Source: CAYMUR01 sp964393615 | GTDB taxonomy: Bacteria; Planctomycetota; Planctomycetia; Pirellulales; Pirellulaceae | Length of the DNA stretch: 26,551 nucleotides | Direction of reading: 5' to 3' | Assembly (NCBI GenBank): GCA_964393615.1 | Contig: CAYMUR010000073.1 | Span: 1-26,551 of the forward strand | Shown here: positions 15,179-23,986 of the stretch, in pieces | Numbering within the stretch: position 1 is the first letter of the stretch | How the letters are laid out: each line of letters opens with the position of its first letter | Notes under the pieces: generated by a model | Seen by the model: only the letters and a program-made list of their open reading frames with translations | Databases searched by the model: none | Told to the model about the DNA's origin: nothing | Program-made: the position numbers and the translations under genes

Positions 15179-16783
15179 TTACCTTGACGACTCCAACGAA
15201 TCGAAAAACGTTAGTTCTGCGCCAAAGTTCTCCATTGCAATGACCGCATCACCCCGCAACCGTACACGGATCGATTGCCGATGCAGATCTTCGCTCAGTT
15301 CTATTTCGTTTTCGGCCAAGGGATAGTGCACTACGATCGGTTGATGTGCCTGTACGGCGGGGAAACAAAGAGAACCATGACCCTGCAACCTGGTACTGAG
15401 CCGATCCATCGGTCCCTGATAACCTTCGACCCGGAGCTGGTCCCCGTCGACCCAAGGAGGCAATCGCACTCTCAGGGCTGCAGAGATCTTCGGCACCATT
15501 CTCAGGCAAGCATGCGTGTACGGTGACTGTACTGAGATTGCGTCGTTTTCTACGTCGAAGTGCAGGTTGACAGCTATTCCGTCGCTCCCTGTTGCTGCAA
15601 TGTGCCGATACGCTTCGCACAAGGAACCCACCGTACCCCCGACGATGTCCATGTTAAATGAAAGATTGCCGCGCCCCTCACCCAGCGACAGGTGGCCATA
15701 GGGGGCAGGAAACCCAAAGGCACCGAGGTGCCGATTTGCGACATCGCGCAACGCATCAATTCCCCCAGGATTTGGCGGATCTTTGATGAATGATATGTCG
15801 CGAAGCTGCGCCGGCAAAAGATGACAGCGCAACATACGCTCTGCATCATGGTAACATTCGCTATGCCCCCAGCGCCCCAGGATCAGTGCGGTTTCCAACA
15901 AGTCGCCAGAATTATTGGCCTCCCCATGATCCGAGTGATCCTGTGTCAGTGATTCGGGCGACCAGCCAATTTCGTCCCGCAATTGCTGAAAACTGTTATC
16001 GTAAAGCGCTTTGACGTGAGTCATCAACGCTGCGTCGCCGAGCAGCTCGGCAAATTGTGCAAGAGACGACGTGACACAAGTAATCGAATGAATGTGATTG
16101 GTCCCAAGTTTCCTGGCATCCAGCTTGTCACCTGGAGACAGCCCCGTGGCGATCGCTTTTTCTTTGAGGATATGTGCCAGTTCCAACGCCGGATTATGTC
16201 CCGTCTGCCGGTAATACTTCACGAGCGGCCCCAACATACGACCTATCCCATGGATTAGCCCCTCGGCGGGTCGATAAGTCAAACCCAAGGACTCGAGTTG
16301 TCGCACGTCCCAACCGCTGTCCGGTTGCCACAAGGCGCGCACGGAGGCAATGCAACGTTCCGCCAACTCCCTGGCCTTGCAATCATCACGGAATTTCACC
16401 AACGCATAAAGGGCATGCAACCCTTCTCTCAGATTGTGTGGACAGAAGTTCGTGGGAGCCGCATCGCAAGCTGGACGATTTAAGGGAAGCGGCACCGCAC
16501 CACTAAACGACAAAAACGCCGCCCGTCGATGGTGATCGACAGCATTTTCATTCAACGTGATACCCACCACGTCTTCTGCTGTGAGCAATGCATTTAAATG
16601 ACGCCCTGGCACATGCGATTCGCCATGAAACTCACTGAAGGCGAATTGTGTCAAGGGCCGAATCTGCGAACTGAAAAATGGACAATGGCCATCGTCTGCA
16701 TTAAACACATTCTGCATTGTCCGGCAACCAAGCTCGATCGCCGCCACCATATCCGTTGTGTTCACGTTGTCAACTTTTGCCAT
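15179..16783 (-). CDS. GH127-like (alpha/alpha-barrel) glycosidase-family protein
   Basis: This 534-residue protein has no signal peptide. The first three quarters are helical repeats of the six-hairpin type, with blocks such as NLREGLHALYALVKF, TNHIHSITCVTSSLAQFAEL, NNSGDLLETALILGRWG and YHDAERMLRCHLLPAQL. The last quarter is beta-rich and reads VNLHFDVEND, LRVRLPPWVDGDQLRVEG, IVVHYPLAENEIEL, which resembles the C-terminal sandwich of GH127/DUF1680 beta-L-arabinofuranosidase-like proteins. I cannot find the GH127 zinc-binding Cys cluster, so an active GH127 enzyme is not claimed. The neighbouring Gfo/Idh/MocA remnant and a promoter-like site 85 bases upstream fit a sugar-catabolic unit that has lost a gene. 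Function is assigned at fold level only. Confidence 0.75.
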   Translation of the reverse strand: MAKVDNVNTTDMVAAIELGCRTMQNVFNADDGHCPFFSSQIRPLTQFAFSEFHGESHVPGRHLNALLTAEDVVGITLNENAVDHHRRAAFLSFSGAVPLPLNRPACDAAPTNFCPHNLREGLHALYALVKFRDDCKARELAERCIASVRALWQPDSGWDVRQLESLGLTYRPAEGLIHGIGRMLGPLVKYYRQTGHNPALELAHILKEKAIATGLSPGDKLDARKLGTNHIHSITCVTSSLAQFAELLGDAALMTHVKALYDNSFQQLRDEIGWSPESLTQDHSDHGEANNSGDLLETALILGRWGHSECYHDAERMLRCHLLPAQLRDISFIKDPPNPGGIDALRDVANRHLGAFGFPAPYGHLSLGEGRGNLSFNMDIVGGTVGSLCEAYRHIAATGSDGIAVNLHFDVENDAISVQSPYTHACLRMVPKISAALRVRLPPWVDGDQLRVEGYQGPMDRLSTRLQGHGSLCFPAVQAHQPIVVHYPLAENEIELSEDLHRQSIRVRLRGDAVIAMENFGAELTFFDSLESSR

Positions 16784-16867
16784 ATCGGCTTCGTTCCCTA
16801 CTCACGTCTGGTTGCTCCATGAGGTCCTACCAGCTCGGAATACCGCAGTGAAAACCAAATCCATCTA

Positions 16868-16897
16868 ACCATATTCGACCAGCACGTCCAACGTCAA
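16868..16897 (-). promoter_or_regulatory. Candidate sigma-70 promoter for the GH127-like gene
   Basis: On the minus strand TTGACG (16897-16892) and TATGGT (16873-16868) are separated by 18 bases, about 85 bases before the ATG at 16783. The -35 match is good and the -10 is moderate. The rest of the 312-base gap 16784-17095 contains only a possible 40-codon hydrophobic frame. Confidence 0.45.
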
Positions 16898-16916
16898 AAA
16901 CAGTTCTATTTCGATA

Positions 16917-17039
16917 TCACGTGCTGTGCTGGAGGAAGCAAAACAAATAAAAGATAACAGCCAACACCGGCAGAAACAGCCCTGACACCGATAACGAAAG
17001 TTGTACGCACACCACGGAGATAGAGTGCTCCGGCGTCAT
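16917..17039 (-). CDS. Possible 40-residue hydrophobic peptide
   Basis: A minus-strand ATG frame encodes 40 residues. The second half is a continuous hydrophobic stretch (GLFLPVLAVIFYLFCFL, residues 20-36) that would make one membrane helix. It lies in the gap between the PEP-CTERM and GH127-like genes on the same strand. There is no clear ribosome binding site, and short hydrophobic frames arise by chance, so this is only a candidate. Confidence 0.18.
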   Translation of the reverse strand: MTPEHSISVVCVQLSLSVSGLFLPVLAVIFYLFCFLQHST

Positions 17040-17095
17040 AACCGCTGTTCGCTGCTACAAACCATCCCTTGCTGGCAGCAGGCACGAACGGTCAT

Positions 17096-19657
17096 CTAGA
17101 CATTACCCGTGCGCCATTTCCCCAGGAGCAACAACCCACTCATGGCCAGCAAGCACCAGGCAGTCGGTTCGGGCACCTGGCCTGTCGACGCACTGCTGCC
17201 ATAACCATCCACAGCAAAGTTCGAGGCCAAGTAATTGAAATCCGTGATGTCAATATCACGATCCGCATCGAAATCACCGGAGGTCCAACTGTTCGTCGAC
17301 GAGTTCTCACCAGAAGTGTCGAAGTTCGACGCCAGGTAATTGAAATCCGTGATGTCGACGTCCATATCACCGTCCGCGTCGCCTTCCAATGCCAGTAAAT
17401 TCGTTAACCGTACCTGAGTCCCAGTATAAGTCACGTTGCGGAACAGACCGTTGCCCTGGTGAGACCGAAACGAATCGCCGTTCCTGAAATCTGCAGTAAG
17501 GGCGGCTGCGTCATAGTTCACCGTTTCAAATACACCCGTCACACCCTCCGTCGTGGAAAGCAAGATAAAATCGTCCCGACTTCCACGCACCGACGGATCC
17601 GAATAAGTCGCACTGGTAATGACTTCCAAAGTGCCTGCCAGCTCCGCACTCCCCGTCACTTGAATTTGATCGTAGCTATCAGCCACATCGGCGCTGCCCG
17701 CTATTTTCAGCAGCACCGTACCCAGGGACGTATTTTCCAGAACCCCGCTCACCTGCAACTGGCCAATGTCGTCACCCAAAGACACCATCCCGCCATCGTT
17801 GGTCAGGTTACCGGTGATCTCGTTGCCAACCAACGTGCCCTGCTGCACATCCACCGACCCTCCCGTAGCCACTCCGCGGATCGTCATCCTGCCTGCGCCG
17901 GATTTTGTCAAAGTGTGACCACCCAAATCCAGGGTCACAAAAGCAACCTCCGTGGCGGTAGCGGTATCGACCGTTGCTGACGCCTGCATGACCACATTCG
18001 CCGTAAACGAGTGACTACTCGAAGTCACGTTGATCGAAGGCAGGCTGCCGCCCGTACTCGCTGCAAGGTGGACACTGCCCGCTCCGGCAATCGCATAGCC
18101 GTGATTCGTCAAGGCAAAGTGGATGCTATTGACCGTAAACGCCGAATCGACCGTCACCGTGCTCGGACCCTCGATCGCATCCAGAAAACCAACACTCAAA
18201 TTCGGACCATTCGGTGGCCCCAGAGGATTCCAGTTCCCCGCCGTATCCCAGTTACCGGAACCTGCCTGGTTCCAGTCGAAATCAAACAAAGGCGTAGGGG
18301 CAACACTATTGTTGGTCAAATTGGAAAGAATCAGTTGCCCCGGAGCATTCGCGTCACCAAGGTTACCCGTGTCCACCAGCCCATCATGGGTCCAACCAGT
18401 TGGCAAAGTCACCGTGCCCACAGAAGGACCATAAACACCTTTGGTACCCGCATAATCAAACAGCACAAAATCATTACTGCCTTGCCAACCTCCCAGATCA
18501 GTAATCGTAACATCAAATGATCCGATATTTCCCAAGCGGTCGGTCACTTCAATCACACTACTTTCAGTGCCTGCACCCCAAATGATATCCATACCTTGGT
18601 TCACCACCAACTGATTGGTACTAAAATCAAACCCGTTCAAATCCACCGTACCCGTGATCCAGGTCGATTCGTGCGGATTTGCGGCGCTATTCAACGATGC
18701 ATCCAGATCGTGCATCAGCTTTACATTGGCCCCATCTTTGATATTGATCGAAGACCGTAAAGGGCGATGAATATTGATCTCCTGGACGTCACCCGATCCA
18801 ATGAATTCCAAGCGGCCATCCGTATAGTCACCCGTCGTGTTGAGGTCAGTGATATTTCCCTGCAGATTCATTCGTTGAGGAGTCCCCTGCAACAGATTGA
18901 TGCGTGAGCCCACTTCAATGTTCAGGTCGCCCTGAATGGTGAAATATCCATTGTTTCCCCATACTCCATTATTGACCACTTCCACATCGCCAAAATGAGT
19001 GGTGCCTGTAAACACTCCGTCATTGCCATCGATAATCAACTTCGAATTTGGGTGCCAGGTCAGAGGTGGATCATCGCCATTCGCATTGTCGAATGTGTTG
19101 TTGTATCCGTGTAATTTCGACCTAATCGTAACGTTCTCACCCACAATCACCTCGTTAGCAGCCCATTCGAGCTTGCGGGCGTATACGAGCTCACCCCCCG
19201 GTTGAGAACTCATAATGGTCATGGGTGGAAAAAAATGCGTTCCGCCTTGGAGTTGTTCTTTACGAAAACCGTTCAAATCAAGAACCAAGGCACCCGGATC
19301 ACCGGTCGTATTGGTATAATTCGAGTCCACAATACAACAGAGAGACGGGGTCCAGTCTGTGTTCAATTGAACTTTATTCACCACACCACTGGTAGACTGA
19401 TTCCAGCCAAGCAATTCATCAGGATCGGGAGCGTCGATAGTAACCGTACGATTGGCGGTCGTGTCGCCCAGGATACCCCGGTCATCGCCATCGCCCGGCC
19501 CATTGCCACCAACCCAATTCTGCTTGTCATTCCATGTCGTGCCATCACCTCCACCATCCCAGAGAACATCGACCGCTCCGCACACAACCGGCTGGCTCAT
19601 TATGACAAACGCGACGAGACTCTGGACCATGACTACTTTTCCCACCACCCGAATCAT
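17096..19657 (-). CDS. Exported autotransporter-like protein with dockerin-like repeats and PEP-CTERM anchor
   Basis: This 853-residue protein starts with a signal peptide (about 1-28, ending VVCGA). Its body is low-complexity beta-helix-like sequence. The W-N-x3-NW motif type occurs near residue 42 (TWNDKQNW) and near 463 (SGNWDTAGNW). An autotransporter-associated strand motif, TLTKSGAGRMTI, lies near 580. Two dockerin-like calcium repeats with DITDFNYLASNF lie near 756-775 and 791-810 with a 35-residue period. The C-terminus is VPEPTAWCLLAMSG, then LLLLG and a short basic tail, fitting a PEP-CTERM/exosortase sorting signal. The ATG is supported by AAGGAG 7 bases upstream and by a strong promoter at 19745-19773. 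It is probably an anchored surface or matrix protein; no enzymatic motif is seen. Confidence 0.88.
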   Translation of the reverse strand: MIRVVGKVVMVQSLVAFVIMSQPVVCGAVDVLWDGGGDGTTWNDKQNWVGGNGPGDGDDRGILGDTTANRTVTIDAPDPDELLGWNQSTSGVVNKVQLNTDWTPSLCCIVDSNYTNTTGDPGALVLDLNGFRKEQLQGGTHFFPPMTIMSSQPGGELVYARKLEWAANEVIVGENVTIRSKLHGYNNTFDNANGDDPPLTWHPNSKLIIDGNDGVFTGTTHFGDVEVVNNGVWGNNGYFTIQGDLNIEVGSRINLLQGTPQRMNLQGNITDLNTTGDYTDGRLEFIGSGDVQEINIHRPLRSSINIKDGANVKLMHDLDASLNSAANPHESTWITGTVDLNGFDFSTNQLVVNQGMDIIWGAGTESSVIEVTDRLGNIGSFDVTITDLGGWQGSNDFVLFDYAGTKGVYGPSVGTVTLPTGWTHDGLVDTGNLGDANAPGQLILSNLTNNSVAPTPLFDFDWNQAGSGNWDTAGNWNPLGPPNGPNLSVGFLDAIEGPSTVTVDSAFTVNSIHFALTNHGYAIAGAGSVHLAASTGGSLPSINVTSSSHSFTANVVMQASATVDTATATEVAFVTLDLGGHTLTKSGAGRMTIRGVATGGSVDVQQGTLVGNEITGNLTNDGGMVSLGDDIGQLQVSGVLENTSLGTVLLKIAGSADVADSYDQIQVTGSAELAGTLEVITSATYSDPSVRGSRDDFILLSTTEGVTGVFETVNYDAAALTADFRNGDSFRSHQGNGLFRNVTYTGTQVRLTNLLALEGDADGDMDVDITDFNYLASNFDTSGENSSTNSWTSGDFDADRDIDITDFNYLASNFAVDGYGSSASTGQVPEPTAWCLLAMSGLLLLGKWRTGNV
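17112..17175 (-). repeat. PEP-CTERM coding tail, first copy of a 64-bp repeat
   Basis: These 64 bases match 26488-26551 with a single difference (17120 C versus 26496 A). The change is synonymous in the Gly codon before KW. They encode the PEP-CTERM anchor from PEPTAW to KWR. Confidence 0.95.
17231..17356 (-). repeat. Dockerin-like coding repeat, two copies with 105-nt period
   Basis: A 21-base block is identical at 17231-17251 and 17336-17356, within two longer similar segments. The copies encode the DITDFNYLASNF motif of the PEP-CTERM protein. The exact 35-codon spacing and nucleotide identity point to internal duplication or gene conversion of a calcium-binding dockerin-like unit. Confidence 0.8.
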
Positions 19658-19684
19658 TACGATACTCCTTTGATTTCCAAATCC

Positions 19685-19710
19685 GCATTCCGCAAAAACA
19701 GCTGGAATGC
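19685..19710. promoter_or_regulatory. Inverted repeat in the leader of the PEP-CTERM gene
   Basis: Perfect 7-base arms GCATTCC (19685-19691) and GGAATGC (19704-19710) are separated by 12 bases. They lie downstream of the predicted promoter and 28-53 bases before the ATG at 19657, so they could form a leader hairpin or bind a dimeric regulator. Confidence 0.35.
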
Positions 19711-19744
19711 AAGTAGTTTTTTACGAGGATAAACCCCAGCCTAC

Positions 19745-19773
19745 ATCATAACTTAAAGGAACGTTGCGGTCAA
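19745..19773 (-). promoter_or_regulatory. Strong sigma-70-like promoter for the PEP-CTERM gene
   Basis: On the minus strand TTGACC (19773-19768) and TATGAT (19750-19745) are separated by exactly 17 bases. A T-rich run lies immediately upstream of the -35. Each hexamer matches five of six consensus bases. The start codon is 88 bases downstream, giving a leader of about 80 bases. Confidence 0.65.
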
Positions 19774-19827
19774 AAAAATAGCGCGGGCCTGGTTTTCGAT
19801 AACGAACCTTTTGCTAGGATTTTTTTG

Positions 19828-19884
19828 GGGTTTTTCCTGCAAACCCTCCCCCCCCCCATCAGGGCCGGCAAACGCCTATTTGCC
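19828..19884 (-). terminator. Two small hairpins downstream of the FG-GAP gene
   Basis: Arms GGCAAA/TTTGCC (19867-19872 and 19879-19884, loop 6) and GGGTTT/AAACCC (19828-19833 and 19841-19846, loop 7) lie 20-75 bases after the FG-GAP stop codon and before the next promoter. A run of ten C separates them (19848-19857). Neither is followed by a T tract on the minus strand, so intrinsic termination is uncertain. Confidence 0.3.
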
Positions 19885-19902
19885 AGGGATTCTACAGACA
19901 TT

Positions 19903-22900
19903 TTAATCCGTTTTGGAATCGGGTGGCGAATGCAATCTTTGGTCGATCACCATCAAGACCTTGTCTTCGGGAGAGTGCGAGGAAACCATACCATCGGGCC
20001 AACGCACTTCGACGTGCTTCACCTGTCCTGTCTCGCCCAGCCCAAAAACCAAGCTACTACTGGACTGGGAAAGGTAGCCGCCTCCAGCGTACACCTCAGC
20101 GGTTTGGCAAGTTCCATCTTCCAGGAAAACACGAACGCGAGATCCCACTCCCATCAAATTCCCGGAATCGCCGCGTAAGCGAACGTTCAAAACATGGTTT
20201 GTTTTTCCACCCTGGTTCTCAAACGCTAACAGTTCGCCATCGTTCACCGACACCACAAAATCCACCCAACCGTCGCCGTTTAGATCCGTCGTTGTCAAGG
20301 CCTGTGCATCACTCGGTACGACAAGCCCACTACGGTTAGGCCAGATAGGATCAAAAGACCCATTCCCTAATCCCTTCAACAGCAGGCTAACGCCACCGTC
20401 CATCCGTCCGGTTTCGGCCTGTGGACTGAAAAAGTTCTGCACAACATACAAGTCTGCATTTCCATCACCATCCACCTCCGTGAGTACCACGCCGAATCCG
20501 GGAGACAGTTGTGCCAATCGCGGCAGCATGCGGACGGTAAACCTGGCTGCACCATCATTCACCAAGACACATGATTCCAGTGAATTGACCTCCAACCGCT
20601 GGGCTGCGTTCAACCCTACGGAAGTATAGATATCCTCCAATGACGCCAGGGCAAATTCCTGGAAACTTGGAAGCTTTTCACCCACAAATGGCATGGCATG
20701 CGTCGAACAGCTTCTGCCACGAACCGGAAAGAGCGTACTGCCCTCGTAATGTGCTTCGATCAGACATTTTCTTCCGGCACTGTCAAAATCGCCATAATAA
20801 ACGAACACTGGCTTGTCCACACTGGCATGGTACTTGGTGTTCAGGCCGAAATTCGTCACCACATAATCGATGTCACCATCGTTATCCAGATCTCGTCCAG
20901 CGATGCCATTGAACCAGCCCAAGCGATTCGCTAATCCAGATTCTTGGGTGCGATCCACTAGTTTTCCCTGATCGTTAGACCATAGCTTGACCGGGCCCCA
21001 GTCATGTGTCACCAGTAGATCCAAATCATGGTCACCATCAGCGTCTGACCAAATCGCACTTGTCACCAACCCCGTTGCCCGCAATCCTGGCGCCAATTCA
21101 TCCGTCACATCGGTGAATCCCCCCTGGGTGGACCAATCATTTCGTAGCAAGCGACTATCAGGCGTTTCAGGGTACCGCCCTGGGATCGAGCGCCCCCCTA
21201 TGAACAGGTCCAAGTCGCCGTCCTGGTCAAAATCAGCAGCAGCAACAACGCTGCCACTATCATGCACTACCGGCAAAGAGCCTGGGACCATTTCCAGATC
21301 GTTCTCCGAGACACCCCGCTCCTTGATTTTAAGGTGCCTCTTCTCTAAAGGTCGGTCGGTGAAGTTCGCTTCACCGTCATTCAAGTACAGTCGATCACCG
21401 AGAACAGGGTCATTCGGGTCACATTCAACGCCACCGCTCACGACATACAAATCCAGATCGCCGTCGGAATCGGCGTCAAACAACAAGGATGCCATGTCCT
21501 CGCAGGGCCGGTCCTGGTTAAACGCCTGCCCGATTGACGGAACCGATTCAAACTGTCCCTGGCCTTTATTGAGTGACACCTGACCTACCTGGCCTGCAGC
21601 CCCCCCCACGAACAAATCATCATCCCCGTCGCCATCCATGTCGCCCCAGGCGAGCCCCGGCCCTAGCTGTGACAGCTTTTGCGGCAGGAGCGGCTGGCGT
21701 TCAAAGTCATTAAACAGTTTTTCGTTGTGCCGAAATTTCGGGCCCAACACCGACCGCTCAAACATCGTTGTCTCAGCAACAGGCGGGCTGCGGTCCGGAG
21801 GAGCACCCTCCGGTTCGGTCAACGTGTAAAAACGATCCACTGACAAGGTCTCGAATTTCTGGACATGACCACTGGGCCATTCCACCGTGAGCCGTTCGAT
21901 TTCCCGATCCTGGCCCAACCCGAAGTGAATCGTGGGATCATTGGAAGACATAAATCCACGGGAAAGGGTGAGGTAACGCATCTGTTGCCCTGCGTCAGAT
22001 CGAATCCGAACCGTGGCGCCGATTCCAAACCGGTTACTTGTCACGCCTTGAAGTCGGATTTTCACCTGGTGGCCATCCGTACTCCTGTTACGATAGACGG
22101 ATGCGGGTTCTTCAAAATTATTCACAACAAGGTCCAGGTCGCCGTCCTGATCGAGGTCCCCCAAAGCGGCTCCAAAGCTGACACCTTCATAGTCCAAGCC
22201 CCACTCTTTACCCACACTTTTGAACTTAAGATCCCCTGAATTTTCAAAGGCGATATTCGGTTCGCGCTGTTCTGGCTGATCGCGCCAAAAAGCATCCATT
22301 TTCTGCTCACCACCCTGGTCCAGAATTTCCTGTGACTGGTTTTTAAAATCACTGTTGAACCATTCGCGAGTCATACCGTTGGAAATATACAAGTCTTGAT
22401 CACCGTCGTTGTCGAGGTCGCCAAACTTAATCGCCCATGTCCAACCGGTGTCACTCACTCCGGCCATTTGAGCCGCTTCCATAAACCGGTCTACTCCCGA
22501 ATTCAGGTAAACAGCATTGCGCATGTATTGCTGGGGGGTGGCTGCCTCCAGGAACCAGGCCGACCGGCTCATGTTGCCCATCATCAGTTTTCTGGTGTAG
22601 TGCGAAGTGCCCTGCATGTCCGACCCCATCAGGTCAGGCAGCCCGTCATTGTTGATATCGGCCGTATCTGACCCCATTGAATACCACGGCGTGTGTGGCA
22701 AAACGTCCCGGATCACGTCGCTGAATGTGCCATCACCATGGTTCCGATAGAGGTGGTCAGGACCTTTAAAGTCATTCGCCACGTACAAGTCGGGAAACCC
22801 GTCACTGTTGTAGTCCCACCATGTCGCAGAAAGACCACAGTCGTGGGCACTCGCTGCGCCTTTCAGCGTCAAATTCGTGACATCCGTAAATGAAGTCTTG

Positions 22901-23847
22901 CCAGACTCTACCAAGTTATTCCGGTACAAACGGTCCCTTTGCCCGGTGAGAATAAGCACTGCCTGACGGCCATTGGGCAAGGTAAACCGGTCATCGTAGC
23001 CAAGGTTAAAACGATCTCCCTTCTGAGGGAGGTTGGTCAGGCCAGCAGGAAGCGTAGATATCCCGACCAGATCGCGAACCTCCTCCTGAACGGTCCATTG
23101 ACCATTGACCTGGACCAGATCAAAGCTCTTGATCAGTTCTGCTTCTCGATCACTTGCATTGTGGCGGTTGGTGAGCAGGTACGCATCAAGATCTCCATCG
23201 AGATCATAATCGGCCAGGGCCATCATCACGGAGGCCCCCTTGAAGTCCAAGCCAAAGTCTTCCGCCCGGTCCTCAAACGTCCCATCGCCCTGGTTGATAT
23301 AAAGGCGATTGGACGCATGATACCCACATACGACCAGATCCAGATCTCCGTCATTGTCGATGTCACCAAAGCTGGCTCCGGTACCCCAAAATTCCTTCTC
23401 AGCCAGACCGGCATGCCGAGTCACCTCTTCAAACCGAAAATCGCCAAGATTGCGATAGAGACGGTTGCCCCCCTGCGGACGCGTCAAGAACAAGTCGGTC
23501 AGGCCATCGCCATCGTAATCGCCAAGGCATACACCACCACCCGCGACAGAACTGTCCAGCTGCGATTCAAACCCCGCAGGTGGGTCCCAACGGTGCACCC
23601 AGTCGACCCCCGTCCGTGCCGCATCCAACATCTCAAAAGGGGGACTGTTTTCAGTCGGTTTACGCTGGGCCAACGGGACGGACACAAGATGCTTCACCTG
23701 GCCAGGGGTCGCGGTCGTTTCCTTTTGCGGTGTTTCAAGATCCACTGCTTCTCGAGCTGGTTCGCCACAACCGGCCCACAGGATTATTGCACCAGCAACC
23801 ACTAGCCAAGGAGCCACTACCAATGCAAGTCGAATCAAACGTCGCAT
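19903..23847 (-). CDS. Giant FG-GAP/VCBS double-propeller lipoprotein with two UnbV (ASPIC) domains
   Basis: This 1314-residue exported protein has a basic, hydrophobic signal sequence ending in WAGC (Cys about 27), so it is probably a lipoprotein. I count 14 FG-GAP-type calcium motifs of the DxDxDGxxDL form, for example GDYDGDGLTDLF, GDIDNDGDLDLV and TDLNGDGWVDFV. Seven precede an UnbV/ASPIC domain at about 587-680 (IRLQGVTSNRFGIGATVRI, then VEWPSG). Seven more precede a second UnbV domain at about 1218-1305 (VRLRGDSGNLMGVGSRVRV, then VRWPDG). This fits two seven-bladed beta-propellers, each capped by UnbV. Family proteins (CRTAC1 type) are surface or periplasmic and of unclear function, perhaps carbohydrate or protein binding. 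A 22-bp palindrome lies 43 bases upstream of the ATG; no clear Shine-Dalgarno is seen. Confidence 0.92.
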   Translation of the reverse strand: MRRLIRLALVVAPWLVVAGAIILWAGCGEPAREAVDLETPQKETTATPGQVKHLVSVPLAQRKPTENSPPFEMLDAARTGVDWVHRWDPPAGFESQLDSSVAGGGVCLGDYDGDGLTDLFLTRPQGGNRLYRNLGDFRFEEVTRHAGLAEKEFWGTGASFGDIDNDGDLDLVVCGYHASNRLYINQGDGTFEDRAEDFGLDFKGASVMMALADYDLDGDLDAYLLTNRHNASDREAELIKSFDLVQVNGQWTVQEEVRDLVGISTLPAGLTNLPQKGDRFNLGYDDRFTLPNGRQAVLILTGQRDRLYRNNLVESGKTSFTDVTNLTLKGAASAHDCGLSATWWDYNSDGFPDLYVANDFKGPDHLYRNHGDGTFSDVIRDVLPHTPWYSMGSDTADINNDGLPDLMGSDMQGTSHYTRKLMMGNMSRSAWFLEAATPQQYMRNAVYLNSGVDRFMEAAQMAGVSDTGWTWAIKFGDLDNDGDQDLYISNGMTREWFNSDFKNQSQEILDQGGEQKMDAFWRDQPEQREPNIAFENSGDLKFKSVGKEWGLDYEGVSFGAALGDLDQDGDLDLVVNNFEEPASVYRNRSTDGHQVKIRLQGVTSNRFGIGATVRIRSDAGQQMRYLTLSRGFMSSNDPTIHFGLGQDREIERLTVEWPSGHVQKFETLSVDRFYTLTEPEGAPPDRSPPVAETTMFERSVLGPKFRHNEKLFNDFERQPLLPQKLSQLGPGLAWGDMDGDGDDDLFVGGAAGQVGQVSLNKGQGQFESVPSIGQAFNQDRPCEDMASLLFDADSDGDLDLYVVSGGVECDPNDPVLGDRLYLNDGEANFTDRPLEKRHLKIKERGVSENDLEMVPGSLPVVHDSGSVVAAADFDQDGDLDLFIGGRSIPGRYPETPDSRLLRNDWSTQGGFTDVTDELAPGLRATGLVTSAIWSDADGDHDLDLLVTHDWGPVKLWSNDQGKLVDRTQESGLANRLGWFNGIAGRDLDNDGDIDYVVTNFGLNTKYHASVDKPVFVYYGDFDSAGRKCLIEAHYEGSTLFPVRGRSCSTHAMPFVGEKLPSFQEFALASLEDIYTSVGLNAAQRLEVNSLESCVLVNDGAARFTVRMLPRLAQLSPGFGVVLTEVDGDGNADLYVVQNFFSPQAETGRMDGGVSLLLKGLGNGSFDPIWPNRSGLVVPSDAQALTTTDLNGDGWVDFVVSVNDGELLAFENQGGKTNHVLNVRLRGDSGNLMGVGSRVRVFLEDGTCQTAEVYAGGGYLSQSSSSLVFGLGETGQVKHVEVRWPDGMVSSHSPEDKVLMVIDQRLHSPPDSKTD

Positions 23848-23889
23848 AGCAAAACAGCAAGCCAGATTATGTCGTTTCGTGTTACCAGG

Positions 23890-23911
23890 TTTCGACGACG
23901 TGTCGTCGAAA
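23890..23911. promoter_or_regulatory. 22-bp palindrome between DUF4838 and FG-GAP genes
   Basis: Arms TTTCGACGAC (23890-23899) and GTCGTCGAAA (23902-23911) are perfect 10-base complements around a 2-base centre. The site is 43 bases upstream of the FG-GAP gene and 76 bases after the DUF4838 stop. No T tract follows on the minus strand, so an operator for a dimeric regulator is favoured over a terminator. A CATAAT hexamer nearer the ATG could be a -10 box. Confidence 0.5.
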
Positions 23912-23986
23912 ATTCATCTTACCATGAGACACTGAAAATGCCGAATATCGAAATACCACACGAGAAGACCAATCCAACACCGCCGA

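Noticed and set aside
19848..19857. Run of ten C, considered as a phase-variation tract
   Set aside because: It lies outside coding sequence and away from the -35/-10 spacer. It could still be a sequencing length error.
22939..23805. 288-codon plus-strand frame opposite the FG-GAP gene (and similar long plus-strand frames at 18011-18520 and 20987-21583)
   Set aside because: These are shadow frames created by the repetitive codon pattern of the minus-strand calcium-repeat genes. None has domain similarity or a ribosome binding site.
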